From: Streptomyces sp. NBC_00554
Lineage (GTDB): Bacteria > Actinomycetota > Actinomycetes > Streptomycetales > Streptomycetaceae
DNA length: 64,000 bases
Direction of reading: 5' to 3'
Assembly: GCF_041431135.1 (NCBI RefSeq)
Contig: NZ_CP107799.1
Coordinates: forward strand, 5,022,001-5,086,000
In this document: positions 52,213 to 59,885 of the stretch, piece after piece
Numbering within the stretch: the stretch's first letter is position 1
How the letters are laid out: each line of letters opens with the position of its first letter
Position numbers and translations under genes: made by a program
Notes under the pieces: model-generated
What the model was told of the DNA's origin: nothing
The model's database searches: none
Seen by the model: the letters and a program-made list of their open reading frames with translations, nothing else

Positions 52213-52228
52213 TCGGTACGTACGTTCC

Positions 52229-52330
52229 ATCGGCCCCGTCTGTTGCGCAGGCGGGGCCGATCTTTGTCAGCCTGGTAGTCCCCGGTAGTACCTGGTTGCT
52301 CCTTGGTAGTCCCTGATGGTCCTGGTGGTC
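52229..52330 (+). terminator. hairpin and short tandem repeats between jag and rsmG
   Basis: A 14-bp stem with one mismatch (52229-52242 / 52248-52261, ATCGGCCCCGTCTG against CAGGCGGGGCCGAT). Behind it, about six degenerate CCTGGTAGTCC repeats run to 52330. It may weaken read-through into rsmG. Confidence 0.6.
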
Positions 52331-52370
52331 AGCGCCCAATGCGCTTATGCGGTACGGAAGGACGGTCCCC

Positions 52371-53087
52371 GTGACGGAGGCAGCGGAGCTCCCTCCCGCG
52401 CCCGAGCAGGCGCGCGAGGTATTCGGCAATCGCTTCGCGGACGCGGTCCGGTACGCGGAACTCTTGGCCGAGGCGGGTGTGCAGCGGGGGCTGATCGGCC
52501 CGCGCGAAGTGCCCCGCCTGTGGGAGCGGCACCTGTTGAACTGCGCGGTGCTCTCCGAGGTCGTACCCGAAGGAGTGACGGTGTGCGATGTCGGCTCGGG
52601 CGCCGGGCTCCCTGGCATTCCACTGGCGCTCGTCCGTGAGGACCTCAAGATCACACTGCTTGAGCCATTGCTGCGGCGCACGACCTTCTTGACCGAGGTC
52701 GTGGAACTGCTGGGCCTCGACCATGTGACGGTCGTCCGTGGCCGTGCTGAGGAGGCCATGGGCAAGCTTCAGCCTGTTCACGTGGTGACCGCGCGCGCCG
52801 TGGCGCCTCTGGACCGCCTGGCCGCTTGGGGCATCCCACTGCTGCGTCCCTACGGCGAGATGCTCGCCCTCAAGGGTGACACCGCCGAGGAGGAGCTGAA
52901 GAGTGCTGCTACGGCGCTCAGCAAGCTCGGTGCGGTCCAGACTTCCGTCCTCCAGGTCGGAGAGGGAGTAGTGGATCCGCTCTCCACCGTCGTCCGTGTC
53001 GAGGTCGGGGAGAGTCCTGGAGGTGTGCGCTTCGCGGCCAAGCGGGCGAAGGCGGCCCGCACCGGGCGAACGCGACGCCGACGCTGA
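52371..53087 (+). CDS. rsmG: 16S rRNA (guanine-527-N7)-methyltransferase RsmG
   Basis: A 238-residue SAM-dependent methyltransferase (GidB) for G527 of 16S rRNA; loss gives low-level streptomycin resistance in Streptomyces. The SAM motif is CDVGSGAGLPGIPLAL (about 79-94), then RRTTFLTEVVE and VTARAVAPLDRLA. The end is basic. GTG at 52371 follows GGAAGGA. A perfect 14-bp hairpin follows. Confidence 0.94.
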   Translation: MTEAAELPPAPEQAREVFGNRFADAVRYAELLAEAGVQRGLIGPREVPRLWERHLLNCAVLSEVVPEGVTVCDVGSGAGLPGIPLALVREDLKITLLEPLLRRTTFLTEVVELLGLDHVTVVRGRAEEAMGKLQPVHVVTARAVAPLDRLAAWGIPLLRPYGEMLALKGDTAEEELKSAATALSKLGAVQTSVLQVGEGVVDPLSTVVRVEVGESPGGVRFAAKRAKAARTGRTRRRR

Positions 53088-53112
53088 GCCTGAGAGGCGC
53101 TCGATGGACCCT

Positions 53113-53147
53113 GAACTCCCGGCTCCGCTCCATGGAGCCGGGAGTTC
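53113..53147 (+). terminator. terminator after rsmG
   Basis: GAACTCCCGGCTCC and its exact complement around a 7-base loop, 25 bp after the stop, followed by TTCGTC. Confidence 0.85.
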
Positions 53148-53257
53148 TTCGTCACTCCCGCTGATCCGTCCTGACGACGAGCGGTACTCCACACAAGCTG
53201 CCAAACCTACGCATCTCGGAGTGTCGCGCCGCGATGGCCGTGAACGCTATGCATCGT

Positions 53258-53271
53258 GTTTCACGTGAAAC
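53258..53271. promoter_or_regulatory. parS site
   Basis: A perfect GTTTCACGTGAAAC palindrome in the leader of parA, where ParB binding could also control parAB. Confidence 0.93.
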
Positions 53272-53366
53272 GTCGCTCACTGTTGCACGGAATCATCAGT
53301 CGCGGCCGGGCCGCGGCCGAACCCCGCGACCGGAGACCTCTCGGTTCCCTCAGAGGGGGTGCGGAG

Positions 53367-53393
53367 TTGTCCACAGAGGTGGATTTCTCCACA
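53367..53393. promoter_or_regulatory. two DnaA boxes in the parA leader
   Basis: TTGTCCACA (53367-53375) and TTCTCCACA (53385-53393) lie 9 bp apart in the same direction, between rsmG and the likely parA start. Confidence 0.65.
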
Positions 53394-53429
53394 GAAGAAC
53401 GGGCCTCGCTGGTTCACGACCCCGAAGGC

Positions 53430-54503
53430 ATGGGAGGCTCTGTTCATTGCGAGCCTGAAGTCGAGGAGAGTGAATCCTTGCGGTCCGACGCCAACATCGC
53501 GGGACCGATGACCGATCCGGTCCCCGGTCCCCGTACCGAGTCGATGGGGGAGGATGTTTCACGTGAAACACCGCCCCCGATGGACGACACTCCCATCGGT
53601 CGTGCTGCCCAACTGGCAGTGGAGGCGCTAGGTCGCGCCGGTGAGGGCCTGCCACGGCCCGAGCAGACCAGGGTCATGGTCGTTGCCAATCAGAAGGGCG
53701 GGGTGGGTAAGACCACGACCACGGTCAACCTTGCTGCCTCACTCGCTCTGCACGGTGGCCGTGTCCTGGTGATCGACCTCGACCCTCAGGGCAACGCCTC
53801 CACCGCGCTGGGCATCGACCATCACGCCGAAGTTCCATCGATCTACGACGTGTTGATCGACAGCAAGCCGCTCTCCGAAGTTGTCCAACCGGTCCCCGAT
53901 GTCGAGGGTCTCTTCTGCGCGCCTGCCACGATCGATCTCGCCGGTGCGGAGATCGAGCTTGTGTCCCTGGTGGCACGGGAGAGTCGGCTGGAACGAGCGA
54001 TCCAGGCATACGAGCAGCCGCTGGACTACATCCTCATCGACTGCCCGCCGTCGCTCGGTCTTCTGACGGTGAACGCGCTGGTGGCCGGCGCGGAGGTCCT
54101 CATCCCCATCCAGTGCGAGTACTACGCGCTGGAAGGCCTGGGACAGCTCCTGCGTAACGTGGACCTGGTACGGGGGCACCTCAACCCCAACCTCCATGTC
54201 TCGACGATCCTGCTCACCATGTACGACGGCCGGACGCGACTGGCGTCGCAGGTCGCGGACGAGGTGCGCAGTCACTTCGGTGAGGAGGTGCTGCGGACGA
54301 GCATTCCTCGCTCGGTCCGTATCTCCGAGGCCCCGAGCTACGGGCAGACGGTGCTGACCTACGATCCGGGGTCGAGCGGTGCCCTCTCGTATCTTGAGGC
54401 AGCACGAGAAATCGCCCTCCGAGGAGTCGGTGTGGCGTACGACGCGGAACCTGCCCACATGGGCGCACAGAACGGTCAGAACATGGTGGAGGGGATCCAG
54501 TGA
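53430..54503 (+). CDS. parA: chromosome-partitioning ATPase ParA
   Basis: A Walker-type ATPase that moves ParB-bound origins. The deviant Walker A is KGGVGKTTTTVN, followed by LVIDLDPQGNAST and YILIDCPPS. The start is uncertain: the open frame reaches back to a GTG at 53256, but that part includes a parS and two DnaA boxes, so ATG 53430 is preferred; TTG 53478 (with GAGGAGAG) or an ATG near 53508 are also possible. A second perfect parS lies inside the gene, encoding VSRET. The stop overlaps parB (GTGA). Confidence 0.9.
   Translation: MGGSVHCEPEVEESESLRSDANIAGPMTDPVPGPRTESMGEDVSRETPPPMDDTPIGRAAQLAVEALGRAGEGLPRPEQTRVMVVANQKGGVGKTTTTVNLAASLALHGGRVLVIDLDPQGNASTALGIDHHAEVPSIYDVLIDSKPLSEVVQPVPDVEGLFCAPATIDLAGAEIELVSLVARESRLERAIQAYEQPLDYILIDCPPSLGLLTVNALVAGAEVLIPIQCEYYALEGLGQLLRNVDLVRGHLNPNLHVSTILLTMYDGRTRLASQVADEVRSHFGEEVLRTSIPRSVRISEAPSYGQTVLTYDPGSSGALSYLEAAREIALRGVGVAYDAEPAHMGAQNGQNMVEGIQ
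53556..53569. promoter_or_regulatory. parS site inside parA
   Basis: A perfect GTTTCACGTGAAAC palindrome in the N-terminal part of parA. Confidence 0.93.
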
Positions 54504-55597
54504 GCGAGCGACGACGGGGACTGGGGCGTGGCCTCGGCGCACTGATCCCTGCGGCCCCGACAGGGGAGAAGTCGGCTTCCTCGGCGGTAGGCGGCACGTC
54601 CGCTTCACCGACGGCCGTGCCCGTACTCACCGCGGAGCGCGGGGTGGCGGCGGCGAAGGTGGCCATGCTGCCGCCTGTTTCACATGAAACGGAGGAGCTG
54701 TCGTCGAACGGAGCTCTGGAGGCGCCCCCGGCGCCTGTAGGTGCTCACTTCGCCGAGCTGCCCCTCGACTTCATCACCCCGAACCCGCGCCAGCCCCGCG
54801 AGGTTTTCGACGAGGACGCTCTTGCCGAGCTCGTCACCTCCATCAAGGAGGTCGGGCTCCTCCAGCCCGTCGTCGTACGCCAGGTCGGTCCTACGCGCTA
54901 CGAGCTCATCATGGGCGAGCGGCGCTTCCGGGCCTGCCGTGAAGCCGGGCTCGAGGCCATTCCGGCGATCGTGCGGGCCACGGATGACGACAAGCTCCTC
55001 CTGGACGCGCTGCTGGAGAACCTGCACCGCGCGCAGCTGAACCCGCTGGAAGAGGCCGCGGCCTACGACCAGCTGCTCAAGGACTTCAACTGCACGCACG
55101 ACCAGCTGGCGGATCGCATTGGGCGGTCGCGTCCGCAGGTCTCCAACACCCTGCGTCTGCTGAAGCTCTCTCCCGCGGTTCAGCGCCGTGTTGCGGCGGG
55201 GGTCCTCTCTGCCGGACACGCACGGGCGCTGCTCTCCGTCGACGACTCGGAGGAGCAGGACCGGCTGGCCCACCGGATCGTGGCCGAGGGGCTTTCGGTG
55301 CGGGCCGTCGAGGAGATCGTCACCCTCATGGGATCGCGGCCGCAGACCGCGCCGCGCTCCAAGGGGCCGCGGGCCGGTGCTCGGCTCTCCCCGGCGCTCA
55401 GCGATCTGGCGTCGCGTCTCTCGGACCGTTTCGAGACGCGGGTGAAGGTCGATCTGGGGCAGAAGAAGGGCAAGATCACCGTCGAGTTCGCCTCGATGGA
55501 CGACCTTGAGCGCATCCTCGGTTCACTCGCGCCGGGCGAGGGACCGGTTCTTCAGAAGAGTCTTCTGGACGACGACTCCGAGGACTCGGAGGCCTGA
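54500..55597 (+). CDS. parB: chromosome-partitioning protein ParB
   Basis: A 365-residue CTP-dependent clamp that loads at parS and spreads. The N-terminal domain has PRQPREVFDEDALAELVTSI and the CTP-binding GERRFRACREAG. The helix-turn-helix (about 185-230) reads THDQLADRIGRSRPQVSNTLRLLKL. A C-terminal dimer domain ends the protein. Codons near 54677 carry a one-mismatch parS (VSHET). GTG at 54500 overlaps parA. Confidence 0.95.
   Translation: MSERRRGLGRGLGALIPAAPTGEKSASSAVGGTSASPTAVPVLTAERGVAAAKVAMLPPVSHETEELSSNGALEAPPAPVGAHFAELPLDFITPNPRQPREVFDEDALAELVTSIKEVGLLQPVVVRQVGPTRYELIMGERRFRACREAGLEAIPAIVRATDDDKLLLDALLENLHRAQLNPLEEAAAYDQLLKDFNCTHDQLADRIGRSRPQVSNTLRLLKLSPAVQRRVAAGVLSAGHARALLSVDDSEEQDRLAHRIVAEGLSVRAVEEIVTLMGSRPQTAPRSKGPRAGARLSPALSDLASRLSDRFETRVKVDLGQKKGKITVEFASMDDLERILGSLAPGEGPVLQKSLLDDDSEDSEA
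54677..54690. promoter_or_regulatory. parS-like site (one mismatch)
   Basis: GTTTCACATGAAAC inside parB; the central CG is changed to CA. Confidence 0.6.
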
Positions 55598-55642
55598 GTC
55601 CTCCGGTGGCGGGACGGTCTTTGATCGGGGGACCCACCAGAA

Positions 55643-55676
55643 CGGGCCGTGTCCGGTGTGTACCGGACACGGCCCG
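55643..55676 (+). terminator. terminator after parAB
   Basis: CGGGCCGTGTCCGGT and its exact complement around GTGT (15-bp stem), followed by a T-rich CTCTTTTGCTTT. Confidence 0.9.
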
Positions 55677-55779
55677 CTCTTTTGCTTTCTGGCGGTATCG
55701 ATGGAATCGCATCGTGGATACGATGCGTTCGGGTATGGCGCATCCACCTGGCAGCACCTTCATTGGGGAGGCGGGGGCC

Positions 55780-56037
55780 GTGCAATCCATGACCCGTACC
55801 GGACTGCTGACCGCGGGCCTGGGACTTGGAGCGGTCGGCGGTTTCGTCGGCAGTCTGCTCAAGGAGCGGAGCGCTCTGGCAGCCGCCCGTGCCGCTGCGG
55901 GCGAAGGAAGTGAGGAACATCCTTCATGGGGCGTCGGCTCGTACCGCTCACGCTGGACAACCTTCAGGACCTTCCCAACCGCTGTCGCTCGTGTGTCTTC
56001 TGGGAGCTGGACCCAGTCAGCGGTCAGGCCGCGGTAA
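55780..56037 (+). CDS. possible small membrane protein overlapping the acetyltransferase gene
   Basis: An 85-codon frame: GTG with GGGGAGG upstream, a hydrophobic Gly/Ala-rich segment (LLTAGLGLGAVGGFVGSLL) and good codon bias up to the acetyltransferase start. It then overlaps that gene by 112 bp in another frame. It may be a real leader peptide gene or chance. Confidence 0.3.
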   Translation: MQSMTRTGLLTAGLGLGAVGGFVGSLLKERSALAAARAAAGEGSEEHPSWGVGSYRSRWTTFRTFPTAVARVSSGSWTQSAVRPR

Positions 56038-56543
56038 AGGCCGGCACACCTGAGCTGGAGAAGGAAGCCTGGATCTCCGCCGTCCTGCTGGAGTGGGGAT
56101 CCTGCGGCCGCGTTGTCTACGTGGACGACGTACCGGTGGGGTTCGTGCTGTACGCCCCTCCGGCCTATGTTCCCCGCGCCACGGCTTTCCCCACGAGTCC
56201 GGTGTCACCGGATGCGGTTCAGCTGATGACCGCCTTCATCCTGCCGGGCTACCAGGGGCAGGGACTTGGCCGGGTCATCGTGCAGACAGTCGCCAAGGAT
56301 CTGCTGCGTCGCGGCTTCAAAGCGATCGAGGCATTCGGGGACGCGCGGTGGAAGGAGCCGGCCTGTGTGCTACCTGCGGACCATCTGCTGGCCGTGGGCT
56401 TCAAGACGGTCCGGCCGCACCCCACCTATCCGCGACTGAGGCTTGAGCTGCGTACGACGCTCTCGTGGAAGGAAGACGTGGAACTGGCCCTGGACCGCCT
56501 TCTGGGAGCCGTGCAGAAGGAACCGGCGCTCCGCCCCCTGTAG
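55926..56543 (+). CDS. GNAT-family N-acetyltransferase
   Basis: A 205-residue protein with the GNAT fold: VPVGFVLYAPP, the acetyl-CoA loop GYQGQGLGRVIVQT (Q/RxxGxG/A) and a long FKAIEAFGDARW segment. A Cys pair (RCRSCVFWE) near the start is typical of this group next to parB in Streptomyces. The substrate is unknown. ATG at 55926 with GTGAGG upstream. It converges with trxA. Confidence 0.88.
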   Translation: MGRRLVPLTLDNLQDLPNRCRSCVFWELDPVSGQAAVKAGTPELEKEAWISAVLLEWGSCGRVVYVDDVPVGFVLYAPPAYVPRATAFPTSPVSPDAVQLMTAFILPGYQGQGLGRVIVQTVAKDLLRRGFKAIEAFGDARWKEPACVLPADHLLAVGFKTVRPHPTYPRLRLELRTTLSWKEDVELALDRLLGAVQKEPALRPL

Positions 56544-56581
56544 CTGGCGCTCTGGCCTTGCAGGGGGCGTTCTGACCTTGC

Positions 56582-56625
56582 AAACACGAGTGGGCCAGCC
56601 CGGAAGGGCTGGCCCACTCGTGTTT
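56582..56625. terminator. 20-bp hairpin between the acetyltransferase gene and trxA
   Basis: Arms 56582-56601 and 56606-56625 pair perfectly around GGAA. The right arm runs into the parS at 56622. Confidence 0.9.
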
Positions 56626-56635
56626 CACGTGAAAC
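56622..56635. promoter_or_regulatory. parS site
   Basis: A perfect GTTTCACGTGAAAC palindrome sharing 4 bases with the hairpin arm. Confidence 0.93.
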
Positions 56636-56668
56636 ACGCGCCGCTCGCGCGCGGCAGCTCACCGATTA

Positions 56669-56998
56669 CTAGGCGATGAAGTCCTCAAGGTCACGCACGA
56701 TCGCAGCCTTCGGCTTCGCACCGACGATGGTCTTGGCGACCTCGCCACCCTGGTAGACGTTCAGGGTCGGGATCGACATGACGCCGTACTTGGCGGCGAT
56801 CCCCGGGTTCTCGTCGATGTTGAGCTTGACGACCTCGATCTTGTCGCCGTACTCGGCTGCGATCGCCTCGAGCGACGGCGCGATCTGGCGGCACGGACCG
56901 CACCAGGCGGCCCAGAAGTCCACCAGGACGGGCTTGTCGCTCTTGAGGACGTCCTGCTCGAAGGAGTCGTCGGTCACGTTCTTGAGGGTGCCGGCCAC
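56669..56998 (-). CDS. trxA: thioredoxin
   Basis: A 109-residue thioredoxin, a thiol donor for reduction of disulfides. The active site WCGPC is preceded by VDFWAA and followed by RQIAPSLEAIA; the cis-Pro loop is MSIPTLNVY. GTG at 56998 follows AAGGAG. It is in a pair with trxB, 42 bp downstream of it. Confidence 0.96.
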   Translation of the reverse strand: MAGTLKNVTDDSFEQDVLKSDKPVLVDFWAAWCGPCRQIAPSLEAIAAEYGDKIEVVKLNIDENPGIAAKYGVMSIPTLNVYQGGEVAKTIVGAKPKAAIVRDLEDFIA

Positions 56999-57040
56999 GG
57001 CGGGCTCCTTAACTCGTTTGTGCGGTGGGGCGGATGGGGG

Positions 57041-58006
57041 TCAGACAGTGGCGGCCGCGGTAGCGGCCTCGTTGTCCGCGAGGGCGGCGAGGTAACGCTC
57101 GGCGTCGAGAGCGGCGGAGCAGCCAGTGCCGGCCGCGGTGATCGCCTGGCGGTACGTGTGGTCGACGACGTCACCGGCGCCGAAGACACCGGTCAGGTTC
57201 GTCCGGGTCGAAGGCGCCTCGACCTTCAGGTAGCCCTCGCCGTCCAGGTCGAGCTGGCCCTTGAAGAGCTCGGTGCGCGGGTCGTGGCCGATCGCGATGA
57301 ACAGACCGGTCACCGGCAGCTCAGAGATCTCGCTCGTCTTGAGGTTCCGCAGCTTCAGACCGGAAAGCTTCGGGTCACCCTCGATCTCGGCGATTTCGCT
57401 GTCCCAGATGAACTTGATCTTCGGGTCGGCGAAGGCGCGCTCCTGCATTGCCTTGGAGGCGCGCAGGGTGTCCCGGCGGTGGACGATCGTCACGGACTTG
57501 GCGAAGCGGGAGAGGAAGGTAGCCTCCTCCATCGCGGTGTCGCCGCCGCCGATCACGGCGATGTCGTGGTCCTTGAAGAAGAAGCCGTCACAGGTGGCAC
57601 ACCAGGAGACGCCGCGTCCGGAGAGGGCGTCCTCATTGGGCAGGCCGAGCTTGCGGTGCTGGGAGCCGGTCGTGACGATGACGGCCTTGGCGCGGTGGAC
57701 GGTGCCTGCGGTGTCCGTGACGGTCTTGATCTCGCCCGCCAGGTCGACGGCGACGACGTCGTCCGGAACGAGCTCGGCACCGAAGCGCTCGGCCTGGGCA
57801 CGCATGTTGTCCATGAGCTCGGGGCCCATGATGCCGTCCTGGAAGCCGGGGAAGTTCTCCACCTCGGTGGTGTTCATCAGCGCGCCACCTGCGGTGACGG
57901 CGCCCTCGAAGACCAGCGGCTTCAGCGACGCGCGCGCGGTGTAGAGCGCCGCCGTGTAGCCGGCGGGCCCGGAGCCGATGATGATCACGTTACGAACGTC
58001 GGTCAC
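57041..58006 (-). CDS. trxB: thioredoxin reductase
   Basis: A 321-residue flavoenzyme that uses NADPH to reduce thioredoxin. The FAD motif is IIGSGPAGYTAALYTARA, the redox pair is CATC, the NADPH motif is VIGGGDTAMEEA, and the end has GVFGAGDVVDHTYRQAITAAGTG. The GTG at 58006 gives the usual start TDVRNVIII; a longer frame is not conserved. Known to be part of the oxidative (SigR) response in Streptomyces. Confidence 0.95.
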   Translation of the reverse strand: MTDVRNVIIIGSGPAGYTAALYTARASLKPLVFEGAVTAGGALMNTTEVENFPGFQDGIMGPELMDNMRAQAERFGAELVPDDVVAVDLAGEIKTVTDTAGTVHRAKAVIVTTGSQHRKLGLPNEDALSGRGVSWCATCDGFFFKDHDIAVIGGGDTAMEEATFLSRFAKSVTIVHRRDTLRASKAMQERAFADPKIKFIWDSEIAEIEGDPKLSGLKLRNLKTSEISELPVTGLFIAIGHDPRTELFKGQLDLDGEGYLKVEAPSTRTNLTGVFGAGDVVDHTYRQAITAAGTGCSAALDAERYLAALADNEAATAAATV

Positions 58007-58190
58007 GGCTTGATTCCTCGTCTCTGGAGACTGCTGCGTACTGCCGGTGGGAGCCTCTCTCAGAACTCTCACCCCACCCAACGGATCCTAAGGGGCCAGC
58101 ATTCCCACTGTGTCCGGGCACACGGAGACGCGAGACCTCAGAGAGAGGCCATGCGGCGTCTGGGCAGGAGCTCGTTCGGCTCTGAGAACC

Positions 58191-59144
58191 TCAGGACGGG
58201 GTGTAGGACTGCGTCAGCAGGAGCTTTCCCGGGGATGCCGAGTCCTTCTTGACGCAGGCGGCGTCGACGATATAGGCCGCGACCTTCGTGCTGTCGGAAG
58301 CGTCGGGCTGCACGAGGAGATAGACGCTCGTGCCCTTGTACGTGCCTGGCTCCGCGGCGAGAACGGCCCCGCTGTTCCCCGTTCCCTCCTGGACGCATTG
58401 AGGGACGGTCACGGAGGGCGTGTTCAAGGTGCCGATTCCTGGAGACCCGGAACCGGCGTCAGGGGACTCGACTCCCCAGGGTTCCACTCCGCCGGAGCGA
58501 TTCTCTGTGTTCTTGTTCTTCGTGAGGAGATCGGAGACCTGGCTCTCCAACGTCCCCTCGGAGAAGGTGACCGTCGAACCCGACTCCTGTGGTGCCTCTG
58601 CCTGAGAACTCTTGCCCGGGCTGTCATCCCCCATCGTCTGCAGGAGGATCGCGCCCAGCCCCAGTGCTGCGGCCGTGAAGACCGTGCCGATGACGGCGGC
58701 CCTACGGCGCCCATGACGCACTCGGTGGGCACGGCCGGGGCCGGTGGCCGCGCGAGGGTGGCCCAGGGGGCGGTCTGCCGAGGAAGGGGAGCCCGAGTCG
58801 GGAGACGCGACGAGGACGTCAGCGGCCGATGTTTCACGTGAAACACTCGCGCGGTCGTCTTCCGCATCGGAGTCGTGCTCGGGTGCCGTGGCACTCAGCA
58901 GAGCTTCCGCAGCCAGAGCGGCATCAATGCGGCCGGCCACATCGGCGGGCATGCGTGCCGGGCCCGGCAGGGTGCCGAGCAGACCTCGGATCTCCTCCAG
59001 CGAGTCGTACACGTCGGCACAGAGCGGGCAGTCCTCGAGATGCCGTCGCACGTCCTCGGTACGGGTGGGAGGGAGGAGACCTTCGGTGAGGTCGGAGATC
59101 TCCGCGACGTCCGGGTGCCCGGCCATATCCGTCGTGGATGTCAC
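58191..59144 (-). CDS. anti-sigma factor (ZAS-like) of SigM
   Basis: A 317-residue membrane protein. The cytoplasmic N-terminal domain has H-x3-C-x2-C (His35, Cys39, Cys42; HLEDCPLC), the zinc anti-sigma signature. A membrane helix spans about 149-170. The outside part (about 175-317) is beta-rich with Cys near its end. ATG overlaps the sigM stop (ATGA), so sigma and anti-sigma are coupled. A perfect parS lies in codons for SVSRETS. Confidence 0.85.
   Translation of the reverse strand: MTSTTDMAGHPDVAEISDLTEGLLPPTRTEDVRRHLEDCPLCADVYDSLEEIRGLLGTLPGPARMPADVAGRIDAALAAEALLSATAPEHDSDAEDDRASVSRETSAADVLVASPDSGSPSSADRPLGHPRAATGPGRAHRVRHGRRRAAVIGTVFTAAALGLGAILLQTMGDDSPGKSSQAEAPQESGSTVTFSEGTLESQVSDLLTKNKNTENRSGGVEPWGVESPDAGSGSPGIGTLNTPSVTVPQCVQEGTGNSGAVLAAEPGTYKGTSVYLLVQPDASDSTKVAAYIVDAACVKKDSASPGKLLLTQSYTPS
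58831..58844. promoter_or_regulatory. parS site inside the anti-sigma gene
   Basis: A perfect GTTTCACGTGAAAC palindrome in the coding sequence between the zinc domain and the membrane helix. Confidence 0.93.
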
Positions 59145-59857
59145 GCTCTCCCACCTCCGCCCTTCACAGCAGCTGGATCGCTTGGCCCTGCATCGTGTGG
59201 TCCCGCTGCGGGTGGGACGGATGTCCCCTGCGTCCGGTTCCGTCCGCCGCCCGCCTTCTTGCTGTCCTCGCCGCTTCCGTTCTCCGTACGGAGATGGGTG
59301 AGCAGCGGGAGCAGTCTGGCTCTGCCGCGAGCGCAGCGGCTCTTCACCGTGCCGATCGGCACGTCGAGGATGCGGGCTGCCTCCGCCACGGGGTAGCCCT
59401 GCATGTCCACCAGAACCAGGGCGGCGCGCTGGTCGGGCGGGAGGGTGGACAACGCCTTGAGGAGTTCTCGATGCAGATCGTTGCGCTCGGCCGGAGCGGA
59501 GGCGGACTCGTGCGGCTCGAGGAGCTGTTCCAGGCGTTCGGTGTCATCGACGGGAGAGGTCTTCCTGGAAGCGGCCTTGCGGGCGCGATCCAGGCAGGCG
59601 TTCACCGTGATGCGGTGCAGCCAGGTGGTGACGGCCGACTGGCCGCGGAAGGTGTGGGCGGCGCGGTAGGCGGAGACCAGGGCGTCCTGGACCGCGTCAG
59701 CGGCCTCTTCGCGGTCTCCCAGCGTTCGCAGGGCCACCGCCCAGAGCCGGTCGCGGTGACGCCGCACGAGCTCGCCGAAGGCGTCGGGGTCGCCCTCGAC
59801 ATGGCGAGCGAGGAGGTCCTGATCGCTGGCTTCGCGATATGCGGCTTCATCGGCCAT
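59141..59857 (-). CDS. sigM: ECF sigma factor SigM
   Basis: A 238-residue ECF sigma factor. Region 2 (about 18-90: DPDAFGELVRRHRDRLWAVALR, EEAADAVQDALVSAY) and region 4 (about 130-185: LSTLPPDQRAALVLVDMQGYPVAEAARIL). The C-terminal 50 residues are low complexity. ATG at 59857 follows GGAGGGGG. The name follows the conserved sigM-trxB-trxA arrangement of actinobacteria. Confidence 0.88.
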   Translation of the reverse strand: MADEAAYREASDQDLLARHVEGDPDAFGELVRRHRDRLWAVALRTLGDREEAADAVQDALVSAYRAAHTFRGQSAVTTWLHRITVNACLDRARKAASRKTSPVDDTERLEQLLEPHESASAPAERNDLHRELLKALSTLPPDQRAALVLVDMQGYPVAEAARILDVPIGTVKSRCARGRARLLPLLTHLRTENGSGEDSKKAGGGRNRTQGTSVPPAAGPHDAGPSDPAAVKGGGGRA

Positions 59858-59885
59858 CGGACCCCCTCCCCTTTGTCGACGAGCG

